From contig OPYK01000003.1 in NCBI GenBank assembly GCA_900343135.1, positions 62,001 to 126,000 of the forward strand: a stretch of 64,000 nt of DNA, read 5' to 3'. Under the pieces are notes generated by a model, which saw nothing but the letters and a program-made list of their open reading frames with translations, made no database searches and was not told where the DNA came from. Positions 45,927 to 55,018 of the stretch are shown piece by piece (the stretch's first letter is position 1; every line of letters starts with the position of its first letter). A program made the position numbers and the translations under genes. The stretch comes from Atopobium massiliense (GTDB lineage Bacteria; Actinomycetota; Coriobacteriia; Coriobacteriales; Atopobiaceae).

Positions 45927-48097
45927 TAGGCGTCTTTCTTACTGGTGTCCTTGTTGATATCGGCGCTGGTAGGTGTATCGGCGCTGGTAGCGGTAGTTGC
46001 CTGCGCACAAGCAGCTTCGTTATATGGGTGAATGCAACGCAGTGCATCGCAGTTTTTTGCTGCATACAGCACGCGCGCACCAAGCGGCTCAACCTCAAGG
46101 TGAATCATGTCGCCATCAAGTGATACTTCGCGCTCGCAGATCCATTCGTAGCAGTGCTGCTGAGCTGCAGCAGCTGTCGTAGCTGTCGTAACTGCCATAG
46201 CGGCGCTGGTATCCGCCGCGCCATCCGCGTCATCCGCGCCATCCGCGGCGGACGCAACGTGCGCGAGCATCGACGTAGTTGGAATATCAACTGCTTGCGC
46301 CAGCGTGGGATGCGTGTTAATGAGCAGGCACATGGTGGCGTCTTCGCTCGAACGCCACACACCAATTACGTCAAAGCCAAAGGAGTGCACAACCAAATCG
46401 CCGCAGGTAAGCACACTAAGCGCACGACGGAGCGCAAGCGCAGCCGTGTACGCCGCATACACGCGGTTGTTTTTTTCTTCCCACACAAAAGGCGCGCGGC
46501 AAAACGGATCGCTATAGCCCTGCATGCCCAGTTCATCGCCGTAATAAATGCAGGGAACACCAGGCAAGCTCATTTGCAACAGCGCAGAAAGCCACAAGCG
46601 CTTTTCAGCAAGCGTACGGGCAGCATCGCCCAAACGATAGCGATATTTGTCTTCTTCACTCAAATTCTCTTTTGCGGGAGCATCGCCGAGCAGCGTAAGT
46701 ATACGTTCGCGGTCGTGACTACTCAGCAAATTAAACTCAGCATAAAAAATATCGCGCGGATAGTTTACCTGCAGAGATTCGATTGTTTGTGCCAAATAAT
46801 CGGCAGAACTAGCGCGCGTCATATACGCAATAATTGCCTGACGCAAGGGGTAGTTCATAGTTGCATCAAGCTCTTTACCCTGAAAATACCTGCGTAAACC
46901 GCCGTGCGAGTGTTTGTGCGACGCATCTTCCCACACTTCGCCAATAACAACAGCATCGGGTTTTTCGGCAAGCGCCGCGCGTTTAATGTCTTCAACAAAC
47001 TCGTCGCTAATCTCATCAACAACATCAAGGCGCCATGCGCGCGCACCCCGACGAAGCCAGGTGCGCACAACGCCATTCTCGCCACAAATAAGCTCACGAA
47101 AACCGCGGCAACCGTCCTTAATAGCAGGCAAATCGCTAATGCCCCACCAGCTTTTGTAGCTGCCATCTTCGTAAAAATCAAACCAATCATGATAGAGACT
47201 CTCGGAGTGCGAAGCTGGCAGCCCGGGGTAATTGCCATACGCGTTAAAGTAGCGCGAATCGCGGCCCACGTGGTTAAACACGCCGTCGAGCATAATAGAA
47301 ATGCCGTGCTCACGCGCCCTATCGCACAGGGTAATAAAATCCTCATCGCTTCCAAGCAGCGGGTCTACGTGCATGTAATCAGCAGTGTCGTAGCGGTGGT
47401 TTGAGCACGCCTTAAAAATGGGGTTCAAATACAAGCAGCCAATGCCAAGCGATTCCAAATAATCGAGCTTGTCGATAATACCGCGCAAACTTCCGCCGTA
47501 AAAGTCCCACGCTTCCACGCTTCCATCAGCGGCGCGCGTGTACGACGGGTACGTATTCCAGTTGTCTACCAGCACGCGCGCAACGCCCTTATGCGGACGA
47601 GCAAGTGCTTCGCGGCAACGCTCTTCCCATTGCGCATCGCGGTTAAAGCGGTCGGGGAAAATTTGATACACGATGGAGCTTGTATACCAGCTTGGCTGCT
47701 GAGTGCGCTCGTTGTGATACACGGTAATTTGCCAGCCTGCAGGCTCCCCATACACAAAACAGCCCACGCCCGGCTTATCGGGCTGAGCTGCTCCGTAGCG
47801 CCACACATCGCCGTGCTCCGACGTTACCTGAAAGCTGTACCACATAATTTGTGGCTCATCAAACGAAAGCACCACCTCAAAGCGGCTGCCGCCCGAAAGC
47901 TCAGCTAACAGCGCGTCATCGGGCGTAACACGGTACATATCCAGCACTTCTTCTTTGGTGTCACTCCACAAACGCAGCGCCACGCGCGACGGCGAATCGT
48001 CCCACACATCCAGGGCAATGCGCATCTGTTCGCCCATATCAATTGCCCCCGGACAGCTGCGGTAACGCCTATCTAAACTATTGTGTTGAGCTCTCAT
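45926..48097 (-). CDS. GH13 alpha-glucan hydrolase (neopullulanase/cyclomaltodextrinase-like)
   Basis: The 723-residue protein has an N-terminal beta-sandwich region (~20-130) and a GH13 catalytic barrel. IYQIFPDRFNRD and IMLDGVFNHVGRD are regions typical of neopullulanases. The nucleophile is in RAWRLDVVDEI, the acid/base Glu in VVIGEVWED, and the stabilising Asp in LLSSHDRER. A C-terminal beta domain carries an Ala-rich insertion near residue 640. No signal peptide is seen, so it acts on intracellular glycogen or maltodextrin, matching the glg genes upstream. The ATG has AGAGGTAG upstream. Subfamily specificity is uncertain. Confidence 0.9.
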   Translation of the reverse strand: MRAQHNSLDRRYRSCPGAIDMGEQMRIALDVWDDSPSRVALRLWSDTKEEVLDMYRVTPDDALLAELSGGSRFEVVLSFDEPQIMWYSFQVTSEHGDVWRYGAAQPDKPGVGCFVYGEPAGWQITVYHNERTQQPSWYTSSIVYQIFPDRFNRDAQWEERCREALARPHKGVARVLVDNWNTYPSYTRAADGSVEAWDFYGGSLRGIIDKLDYLESLGIGCLYLNPIFKACSNHRYDTADYMHVDPLLGSDEDFITLCDRAREHGISIMLDGVFNHVGRDSRYFNAYGNYPGLPASHSESLYHDWFDFYEDGSYKSWWGISDLPAIKDGCRGFRELICGENGVVRTWLRRGARAWRLDVVDEISDEFVEDIKRAALAEKPDAVVIGEVWEDASHKHSHGGLRRYFQGKELDATMNYPLRQAIIAYMTRASSADYLAQTIESLQVNYPRDIFYAEFNLLSSHDRERILTLLGDAPAKENLSEEDKYRYRLGDAARTLAEKRLWLSALLQMSLPGVPCIYYGDELGMQGYSDPFCRAPFVWEEKNNRVYAAYTAALALRRALSVLTCGDLVVHSFGFDVIGVWRSSEDATMCLLINTHPTLAQAVDIPTTSMLAHVASAADGADDADGAADTSAAMAVTTATTAAAAQQHCYEWICEREVSLDGDMIHLEVEPLGARVLYAAKNCDALRCIHPYNEAACAQATTATSADTPTSADINKDTSKKDA

Positions 48098-48161
48098 TAT
48101 CTACCTCTTAGTGTGTTTACTCGTATAGTTGGTATATCATTCAAAACAGCATAATCCCGCG

Positions 48162-48187
48162 GTACAAATCTTGTGCAAGGCTTGTAC
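48162..48187. promoter_or_regulatory. 26-bp operator-like palindrome upstream of the GH13 gene
   Basis: The outer half-sites GTACAA and TTGTAC match perfectly and the inner CTTG..CAAG also; 10 of 13 base pairs are symmetric. It lies 65 bases before the GH13 start in the 240-bp gap after glgA, a suitable place for a sugar-responsive (for example LacI-family) repressor. The binding protein is not known. Confidence 0.5.
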
Positions 48188-48337
48188 ATCACGGGTTTTG
48201 TATAGAGTTATATCTCATATATAGTACACGTACTTGCAGCAGATAACGAGCATAGTGCACAAACGCGCGCATAAAAGCACGTATAATGCATGATTGTGCA
48301 GACGGCATTATTGCCGCTATTATTGCTGCAGGCGGCA

Positions 48338-49981
48338 TTATTGCAACTGCTTGTACACCTCAACATAGTTACGCGCTTGCGTTTTCCAGCTAAAGTCTAC
48401 CTTCATCACGCGTTGCTGCAGTGTGTGCCACGCATCAGCATCGCTTGTGTACAGCTCAAGCGCCCTATCAACCGCGTCCACCATTTCGCCCGCATTAATA
48501 TTGGCAAAACTAAAGCCCAAGCCCTCGTGCGTAAACTTGTTGTAGGGCACCACGGTGTCACGCAAACCGCCCGTTTCGCGCACAATGCAAACGGCGCCAT
48601 ACCGCATGGCAATCATTTGCGACAAACCACACGGCTCAAACACCGACGGCATCAAAAACATGTCCGCACCTGCATACATGCGGTGCGAAAGCGCGTTGTT
48701 AAACGCCAGCGTTGTGCTCACGAGGCCGGGATAGGTTGCCGCAAAATACCTAAAAGCCTCTTCGTGGTTAGCGTCGCCATTACCAAGCACGGCAATTTGC
48801 ACATGTCGATGCATTAAATCGTTCATTGCATAGCGAACCAAACCCAGTCCTTTTTGGTCGGTAAGCCGTCCCACCATTACAATAAGCGCCGCTGTTGGAT
48901 CGCAGGTAAGGTGCAGCTCTTCTTGCAGCCGCGCTTTGCAATAGGCTTTGCGCTCCAATGTTTGCGGGCTATACGTGCGCGGAATAAAGGTATCGTGGCG
49001 CGGATCCCACGCGTGAATATCAATGCCGTTAAGAATACCGCGGGTAATGCACGCACGACGACGGATAAGCCAGTCGAGCCCCTCCCCGTAAAACGGAATT
49101 TGTATTTCGTTTGCATACGTGGGGCTCACCGTTAAAATTCTATCGGCATAGCACAACCCCGCCTGCAAAAAATTAATCGCATGGTCGCAGCAGTGCAGCT
49201 GACGCACGGCATCGGGCTTCGATGCAAGCCCCAGCACGTCGCCTATCATCTGATCGGTCATCTGACCTTGGAATTTAATGTTGTGAATCGACACCACCGT
49301 ACGTATGGCGCTCATGTGGGGAATTTCGTGGTAAAACTCGTGCAAAAATACGGGTATAAGCGCCGTTTGCCAGTCGTTGCAGTGGATGATGTTAACGTGC
49401 AGCTCAGGTACATAGTGAATGGCTTCGCACACCGCTTTCGAGAAAAACGCAAAACGCTCGCCATCGTCAAACTGCCCATACAGCCCGCTGCGCTTAAAAT
49501 AGTGCTCGTTATCCAAAAAGTAGTAGGTAATACCCTCATATACCAGCTTTTCTACGCCGCAATACTCGTAGCGCCAGGAAAGCGGCACATAAAATTCGGC
49601 AATACGCTCCATAGACGCAGCAAACTCAGATGGAATGTCGGAATATTTTGGCAGCACCACCGCCATGTGCACGCCGAGGCGCGCGAGCTGTGCTGGAAGC
49701 GAACCCGCAACGTCGGCTAACCCACCTGTTTTAACAAAAGGAACGCATTCCGACGCAGCAAAAAGCACCCGTGGCTGTTGGCTGCGACGCACGGGCGCCT
49801 GCTGCTGTTTCGGTTGGTGTTGCGTATGCTCTTGCTTTGATTGCTTCGATTGTTGTTGCTGCGATTGCACGTGTTGTTGCGGTTGCTGTTGTTGCTGTTG
49901 TTGCTGCCGTGCGCGGGTGCGCGGGCGTGCCTTGCCCGATGGACGCGTCTTGCGCTCCAAGCGCGAAGTTGATGGTGCCAT
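48338..49981 (-). CDS. glgA: Glycogen synthase (ADP-glucose) with glutamine-rich N-terminus
   Basis: GlgA elongates alpha-1,4-glucan from ADP-glucose. The GT5 core starts near residue 70 with VLFAASECVPFVKTGGLADV (nucleotide-sugar-binding KTGG). It continues with HCNDWQTALIPVFL, NGIDIHAWDPRHD and VFEPCGLSQMIAMRYG. Before it lies a basic, low-complexity stretch (residues ~15-68) with RQQQQQQQQPQQ and QSQQQQSKQSKQ, not normal in GlgA. ATG 49981 has AAAGGA upstream. At 547 residues it exceeds the usual ~480 mainly because of this extension. It is the fifth glg gene in the block. Confidence 0.95.
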   Translation of the reverse strand: MAPSTSRLERKTRPSGKARPRTRARQQQQQQQQPQQHVQSQQQQSKQSKQEHTQHQPKQQQAPVRRSQQPRVLFAASECVPFVKTGGLADVAGSLPAQLARLGVHMAVVLPKYSDIPSEFAASMERIAEFYVPLSWRYEYCGVEKLVYEGITYYFLDNEHYFKRSGLYGQFDDGERFAFFSKAVCEAIHYVPELHVNIIHCNDWQTALIPVFLHEFYHEIPHMSAIRTVVSIHNIKFQGQMTDQMIGDVLGLASKPDAVRQLHCCDHAINFLQAGLCYADRILTVSPTYANEIQIPFYGEGLDWLIRRRACITRGILNGIDIHAWDPRHDTFIPRTYSPQTLERKAYCKARLQEELHLTCDPTAALIVMVGRLTDQKGLGLVRYAMNDLMHRHVQIAVLGNGDANHEEAFRYFAATYPGLVSTTLAFNNALSHRMYAGADMFLMPSVFEPCGLSQMIAMRYGAVCIVRETGGLRDTVVPYNKFTHEGLGFSFANINAGEMVDAVDRALELYTSDADAWHTLQQRVMKVDFSWKTQARNYVEVYKQLQ

Positions 49982-50173
49982 AAGCGTCCTTTCTTTTGTG
50001 CAACTACACGGCTTCGTATCTGCGCATATGCATACAGCTCTGCCAAGGCAAAGGCGAGCGCCAAAACAACCTTGCACATAACGCTGCAATTAACCTTGCA
50101 CTTATCGCTACAACACTGCATCGCACTGCTGCGTGGCGCTCAATAAACCGTGCTTAGGTGTTAGTACACCCTG

Positions 50174-51268
50174 TTAGTAATCTTTCTTTTCTTTTACAAA
50201 AATTGCATCGGGTGTTCCCCTCAGTTCAACCGACGCAGGTACGTGCACATTTCTGTCCACAATAGCGTGCTCAACGCGCGCTCCTTGTTCAATTATACAC
50301 GACTGCATAATAATGGCATCATTTACCGTGGCACCATGTTTTACGATAACACCCCTGCCCAAAATTGAGTTGGTAACCGTACCATAAATGCGGCACGAGC
50401 CTGCAATGCGCGAATTACACACGCGCGAGCCGCTTTCAAACTTGGCGGGTGCATTATCGTGCGCTTTTGTGCGCACCGGCCAATCAACCGGAAAGAGTTC
50501 TTTAATAATTTCGGGATTGAGCAAATCCATATTCGACTGAAAATAACTGCGCTTGTTAAACACGGCCGAAACATAGCCGCCAAAATCGTATGCGTGCACG
50601 TGAATGTGGTGGTAGTCGTCGGCCATTGCTTCAAATAAATCGAGGTAGTCGCTTTGCGCATACCAGTCGAGCATGTCGAGCAGAAGGCTGCGTGCCATCA
50701 CAAAACAGTCCAAAAACGCACAATCGCCAAACTCAATACCATGAACAACGCCACACACGCGGTGGTTTTCTACCGTAAAGCCAACAACATCGGCATCAAC
50801 CTTAGTTGCGCGTTTGGTAACCACGGTAATGTCGGCACCAGCAGCCTCGTGAGCTGCAATAACGTCGTTGTAGTTAATGGTCATTACAAAGTTTGAGCTG
50901 GATAGCACCACATACTCACTGTTCGTACGCTCCAAAAACGCCCTATTTTGCGCAATGTCGCGTAGCAAAAAACGCGAACCGGTGCGGCTCGTACCAAACG
51001 CCGAGCCAGGAAGCACAAACAGCCCGCCCTTTTTGCGGTCGAGATCCCAATCTCTACCCGAGCCAATGTGGTCGATAATCGACCGATAATTGTAGGGCAT
51101 AATCATGCCCACCGTACGAGCGCCACTGTTTACCATGTTTGACAAGGCAAAATCGAGCACACGATAGCGCCCCAAAAAGGGCATCGACGCGATGGGGCGC
51201 GTTTGCGCCAAGATACCAGGGTGTTTGGTGGAATAATTAGCGGTAATTAACCCAATAAATTTCTGCAT
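50174..51268 (-). CDS. glgD: Glucose-1-phosphate adenylyltransferase subunit GlgD
   Basis: The 364-residue protein has a nucleotidyltransferase domain (ITANYSTKHPGILAQTRPIA) lacking the GGxGxRL loop of active GlgC. A left-handed beta-helix C-terminus follows (SRVCNSRIAGSCRIYGTVTN). This is the GlgD subunit that in Gram-positives modulates GlgC. Its ATG lies one base after the stop of glgC, so the pair is coupled and probably forms a GlgC/GlgD heterotetramer. Confidence 0.94.
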   Translation of the reverse strand: MQKFIGLITANYSTKHPGILAQTRPIASMPFLGRYRVLDFALSNMVNSGARTVGMIMPYNYRSIIDHIGSGRDWDLDRKKGGLFVLPGSAFGTSRTGSRFLLRDIAQNRAFLERTNSEYVVLSSSNFVMTINYNDVIAAHEAAGADITVVTKRATKVDADVVGFTVENHRVCGVVHGIEFGDCAFLDCFVMARSLLLDMLDWYAQSDYLDLFEAMADDYHHIHVHAYDFGGYVSAVFNKRSYFQSNMDLLNPEIIKELFPVDWPVRTKAHDNAPAKFESGSRVCNSRIAGSCRIYGTVTNSILGRGVIVKHGATVNDAIIMQSCIIEQGARVEHAIVDRNVHVPASVELRGTPDAIFVKEKKDY

Positions 51269-51269
51269 C

Positions 51270-52418
51270 TTATTGCTCACCCTTTCCAACCACTACATCG
51301 TTGCCAATAACAGCTGTGTCGCGCGCCTGATCGACGCTTCCCAACATAACGTCTTCTTCGATAACAGAGTGCTCACCCAAAATGGCGCGCACCACATGTG
51401 CGCCGGCTTTTACTGTTGCCCCAGGTAACAGCACCGAATCCTCAATAATTACACGCTCGCCCACGTACGAATCAACCGAAATAATCGAATGCTTTACGCT
51501 GCCATAAATGGTGCAGCCGTTGCCCACCAAGCAGTCGTCGATGGAGCCTTGCGGCCCCACATACGCAGGTGGACGCGTTGATGCGTTTGACATAATGGTG
51601 TACGCCGGGTCGTGCAAATCAAACTCGGGGTGCTCACCGAGCAAATCCATGCTGGTATCGTGGTACGACGAAATGGTGCCCACGTCGCGCCAAAAACCGC
51701 GAAATTCATAGGTGTAGAGCTTGGCATTGTCGCGCAGCAATTTTGGAATAATATCACTGCCAAAGTCGTGCGTTGAAGTTTGATTAACCATGTCTTCGCG
51801 CAAGGCAGAAAGGAGCACGTCGCGACTAAAAATGTAAATGCCCATCGACGCCAAATTCGACTCAGGCTTTTTGGGTTTTTCGGCAAAATGTACAATACGG
51901 CCGTCGTCGTCCTGCGTAATAATGCCAAAACGCGACGCTTCCTCCCAAGCAACAGGCATAACCGCAATAGTAAGGTCGGCATCGTGTTTCTCGTGCGTAG
52001 CAAGCATTTCCTGGTAGTCCATGCTATACAGCTGGTCGCCCGAGAGTATAAGCACATAATCGGGGTTTGTTTGCTCGATAAAACCAATATTCTGCGTTAC
52101 GGCATCGGCAGTGCCCGCATACCAGGAGCCACCCGATTGCGTAGCGAATGGCGGCAAAATCGAAATGCCGCCGCCGCTTTCGTTAAGGTTCCACGCCGCA
52201 CCCGATCCAAGGTACGAATGCAGCAGATATGGCTGATATTGTGTAAGCACGCCAACCGTGGTGATACCAGAGTTTGCGCAGTTGGACAACGGAAAATCGA
52301 TAATACGATACTTGCCGCCAAAGGATACAGCAGGCTTTGCGATTTCTTTTGTAAGCGCCTCAAGTCTGCTCCCCTGACCTCCGGCAAGAAGCATGGCAAT
52401 GCATTTTCTGTTGCTCAT
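51270..52418 (-). CDS. glgC: Glucose-1-phosphate adenylyltransferase
   Basis: GlgC makes ADP-glucose from ATP and glucose-1-phosphate, the committed step in glycogen synthesis. The 382-residue product has [20 protein letters not shown] near residue 7 (active loop), [38 protein letters not shown] and HFAEKPKKP, then a beta-helix C-terminus. ATG 52418 follows AAAGGA at good distance. glgD is coupled downstream and glgP lies 57 bp upstream. Confidence 0.96.
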   Translation of the reverse strand: MSNRKCIAMLLAGGQGSRLEALTKEIAKPAVSFGGKYRIIDFPLSNCANSGITTVGVLTQYQPYLLHSYLGSGAAWNLNESGGGISILPPFATQSGGSWYAGTADAVTQNIGFIEQTNPDYVLILSGDQLYSMDYQEMLATHEKHDADLTIAVMPVAWEEASRFGIITQDDDGRIVHFAEKPKKPESNLASMGIYIFSRDVLLSALREDMVNQTSTHDFGSDIIPKLLRDNAKLYTYEFRGFWRDVGTISSYHDTSMDLLGEHPEFDLHDPAYTIMSNASTRPPAYVGPQGSIDDCLVGNGCTIYGSVKHSIISVDSYVGERVIIEDSVLLPGATVKAGAHVVRAILGEHSVIEEDVMLGSVDQARDTAVIGNDVVVGKGEQ

Positions 52419-52475
52419 GGTTAATCCTTTCTCGCCAGGTACATGGAGTGCTGCGCGCGGGCTAAGCATCCATGC

Positions 52476-54908
52476 CTAAGACCCTATATGCCAAATGTCA
52501 CAAGCGTATTCACGTATGGTGCGATCGCTCGAGAAATACCCCGATTGTGCCGTGTTGTGTACCGCTTCGCTGTTCCACGCGTGCGCGTCGGTGTAGTGCT
52601 CCGTAAGCGTTTTCCACGCTTCAACGTAGGAATAAAAGTCGGCGAGCACCAAATCGTGGTCATTGTTGTTAAACAACTCGTCTTTTATACTTTCAAAATT
52701 GCCCGAGAGGTGCGCTAAGCTGCCATCGGTAAGGCTGTCGATAATGCGTCCCAAGCGCAAACGGTCGCGATTGTAGCGATCCCACGCCCAGTACGAACCA
52801 GACGCGCGCAAGTTTTCAACCTCTTTTGCATTAAGACCAAAGAGCTGGATGGCGTCCTCGCCCACAAGCTGCGCAATTTCGATGTTAGCGCCGTCGCGTG
52901 TGCCCAGCGTGTGTGCACCATTCATCATGAGTTTCATGTTCGACGTGCCCGAAGCCTCCGAGCCCGCCCAAGAAATTTGCTCTGAAATGTCGCACGCCGG
53001 GTAAATGTACTGCGCGTTTGACACAGCAAAATTGGGAACAAACGCCACTTTGATGAGGTCGAACACCTCAGGGTCGTTGTTTACTACATCGGCAACCGAA
53101 TTAATAAGGCGAATAACTTCTTTTGCATAGGTGTAGCTTTGCGCCGCTTTGCCCGAGAAAATAAACGCTGTGGGCTCAATGTGCAGACCGGTGTGATGTT
53201 TAAGACGCGCATAAATATCCAATATTTTGAACACGCTTAAGAGCTGACGCTTGTAGGCATGGAACCTCTTTACATGCACGTCGAATATCATAGAAGGATC
53301 GATCTTAACGCCGCAGGCATGCTCAATGTACGTGCTTAACCGTGCCTTATTTATGCGCTTTGATTGAGCAAATCCCTCAAGGAACGCAGCATCGTGCTCA
53401 AATGCCGAAAGTTTTTCAAGCTCGCGTGCATCCTGCAGCCAGCCCGTACCAATTGCGTCTGAGATAAGCGCTGCATAACTCGGGTTTGCATTTGCCAAAA
53501 AGCGGCGGTGCGAAATACCGTTTGTTTTATTGGTAAACTTTTCGGGCCATAGCTCATAAAAACCGTTCAGCGTTTCACGCTCAAGAATCTTTGTGTGAAG
53601 CTCGCTTACGCCGTTAACGGAGTGCGAAAACACCATCGATACGCAGGCCATACGCACTTTGTCGTCCCACAGCATAGCCGTTTTTGCAAGCAAATCTTGG
53701 CGATTAGCGCACTTTTCGTTAATAAGCTCATGAAAACGCTTATCCATTTCGTCAATAATCATGTATGTACGAGGAAGCAGCTGCCTAAACACCGAAATTG
53801 GCCAGCACTCAAGTGCCTCAGGCATAACCGTGTGATTGGTGTACGACACACATGCGCGCGCAATCTCAAACGCGTCGTTAAACTCAACGTCTTTCTCGTC
53901 CACCAAAATGCGCATAAGCTCAGGACCACACAGTGCAGGGTGCGTATCGTTTGTGTGAATTGCAACATACTGCGGCAGGCTATCCCATGCGCTGCCGTGC
54001 TCTCTTTCGAACGTGTCCAAAATTGAGTGAATACCAGCGCATACAAACAGGTACTCCTGCTTAAGACGCAAGAGCCTACCGTGCTCGCCCGAGTCGTTTG
54101 GATACAAAATTTGCGAAATAGCTTCTACGTCGTCGCGAAAACGCATTGCCTCGGCGTAGTTGCCCGCGTTAAATGCCGCAAGATTAAAGTTTTGTTCTGC
54201 TGGCTGTGCGCTCCATAAACGCAGGTTATTAATGGTTTTTCCGCCAAAGCCAACGATGGGTACGTCGTAGGGAACCGCCTTTACATAGGCTGCATCTTCT
54301 TGCGTAAACCAAAAGCGACCGTCTTTGTCGTGGCGCTCAACATGGCCGCCAAATGGCACAAGCACCGCGTCCGACGTGCGCTTACGCTCCCAAGGAAAGC
54401 CGCGCTCAAGCCAGTTGTCCATACGTTCAACCTGACGGCCACCCTCAATTACCTGGCGAAACAAGCCGTAGTGATAGCGCATGCCCATACCGTGCATGCG
54501 AATACCACATGCTGCTGCCGAATCCAAAAAGCAGGCCGCAAGCCTCCCCAAACCGCCGTTACCTAAACCTGGGTCTACCTCAAGCGATACAAGTTCGTCT
54601 AAATTAAGACCGAGCTTTTCGCAGCTTTCTTTAACCACATCGCGACAACCAAAGTTAAGCAGGTAGTTGTCGAGCAAAGGCCCAATAAGAAACTCGAGCG
54701 AAAAGTAGTATACATCCTTAACTTTATGAGCGTCGTCTTGCGCCAGAATAGCCGCCTGCTGCGTTTTTGCTTTTTGCGCAATAAGGCTAGCAAGTGCGTA
54801 AAAGCACTCTTGGTGGGTAAGGTGCGAAATCTTCCGTGCATACAGCGATTCTGCCATAGTAGTAAATTCGTTTATGCATTCTTCTGTATTGCTAAATAAC
54901 GGTGACAT
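52476..54908 (-). CDS. glgP: Glycogen/maltodextrin phosphorylase
   Basis: GlgP releases glucose-1-phosphate from alpha-1,4-glucan. The 810-residue product has the pyridoxal-phosphate site EASGTSNMKLMMNGAHTLGT near residue 662. DPGLGNGGLGRLAACFLDS near residue 112, the substrate-cleft YHYGLFRQ and HTNDTHPAL near residue 317 are also present. ATG 54908 has GAAAGG upstream. Placed between glgB and glgC, it combines breakdown with synthesis in one transcript, common in Gram-positive glg operons. Confidence 0.96.
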   Translation of the reverse strand: MSPLFSNTEECINEFTTMAESLYARKISHLTHQECFYALASLIAQKAKTQQAAILAQDDAHKVKDVYYFSLEFLIGPLLDNYLLNFGCRDVVKESCEKLGLNLDELVSLEVDPGLGNGGLGRLAACFLDSAAACGIRMHGMGMRYHYGLFRQVIEGGRQVERMDNWLERGFPWERKRTSDAVLVPFGGHVERHDKDGRFWFTQEDAAYVKAVPYDVPIVGFGGKTINNLRLWSAQPAEQNFNLAAFNAGNYAEAMRFRDDVEAISQILYPNDSGEHGRLLRLKQEYLFVCAGIHSILDTFEREHGSAWDSLPQYVAIHTNDTHPALCGPELMRILVDEKDVEFNDAFEIARACVSYTNHTVMPEALECWPISVFRQLLPRTYMIIDEMDKRFHELINEKCANRQDLLAKTAMLWDDKVRMACVSMVFSHSVNGVSELHTKILERETLNGFYELWPEKFTNKTNGISHRRFLANANPSYAALISDAIGTGWLQDARELEKLSAFEHDAAFLEGFAQSKRINKARLSTYIEHACGVKIDPSMIFDVHVKRFHAYKRQLLSVFKILDIYARLKHHTGLHIEPTAFIFSGKAAQSYTYAKEVIRLINSVADVVNNDPEVFDLIKVAFVPNFAVSNAQYIYPACDISEQISWAGSEASGTSNMKLMMNGAHTLGTRDGANIEIAQLVGEDAIQLFGLNAKEVENLRASGSYWAWDRYNRDRLRLGRIIDSLTDGSLAHLSGNFESIKDELFNNNDHDLVLADFYSYVEAWKTLTEHYTDAHAWNSEAVHNTAQSGYFSSDRTIREYACDIWHIGS

Positions 54909-55018
54909 ACACTGCCTTTCTGATAATAGGTAAACGAGCGGCCTTTGTGCCACGTGCCACGTTCTGCGGGTGGCGTGCTTCGGGCGGCGCGCTGCGCACT
55001 CTATGCGCGCTACGCACG

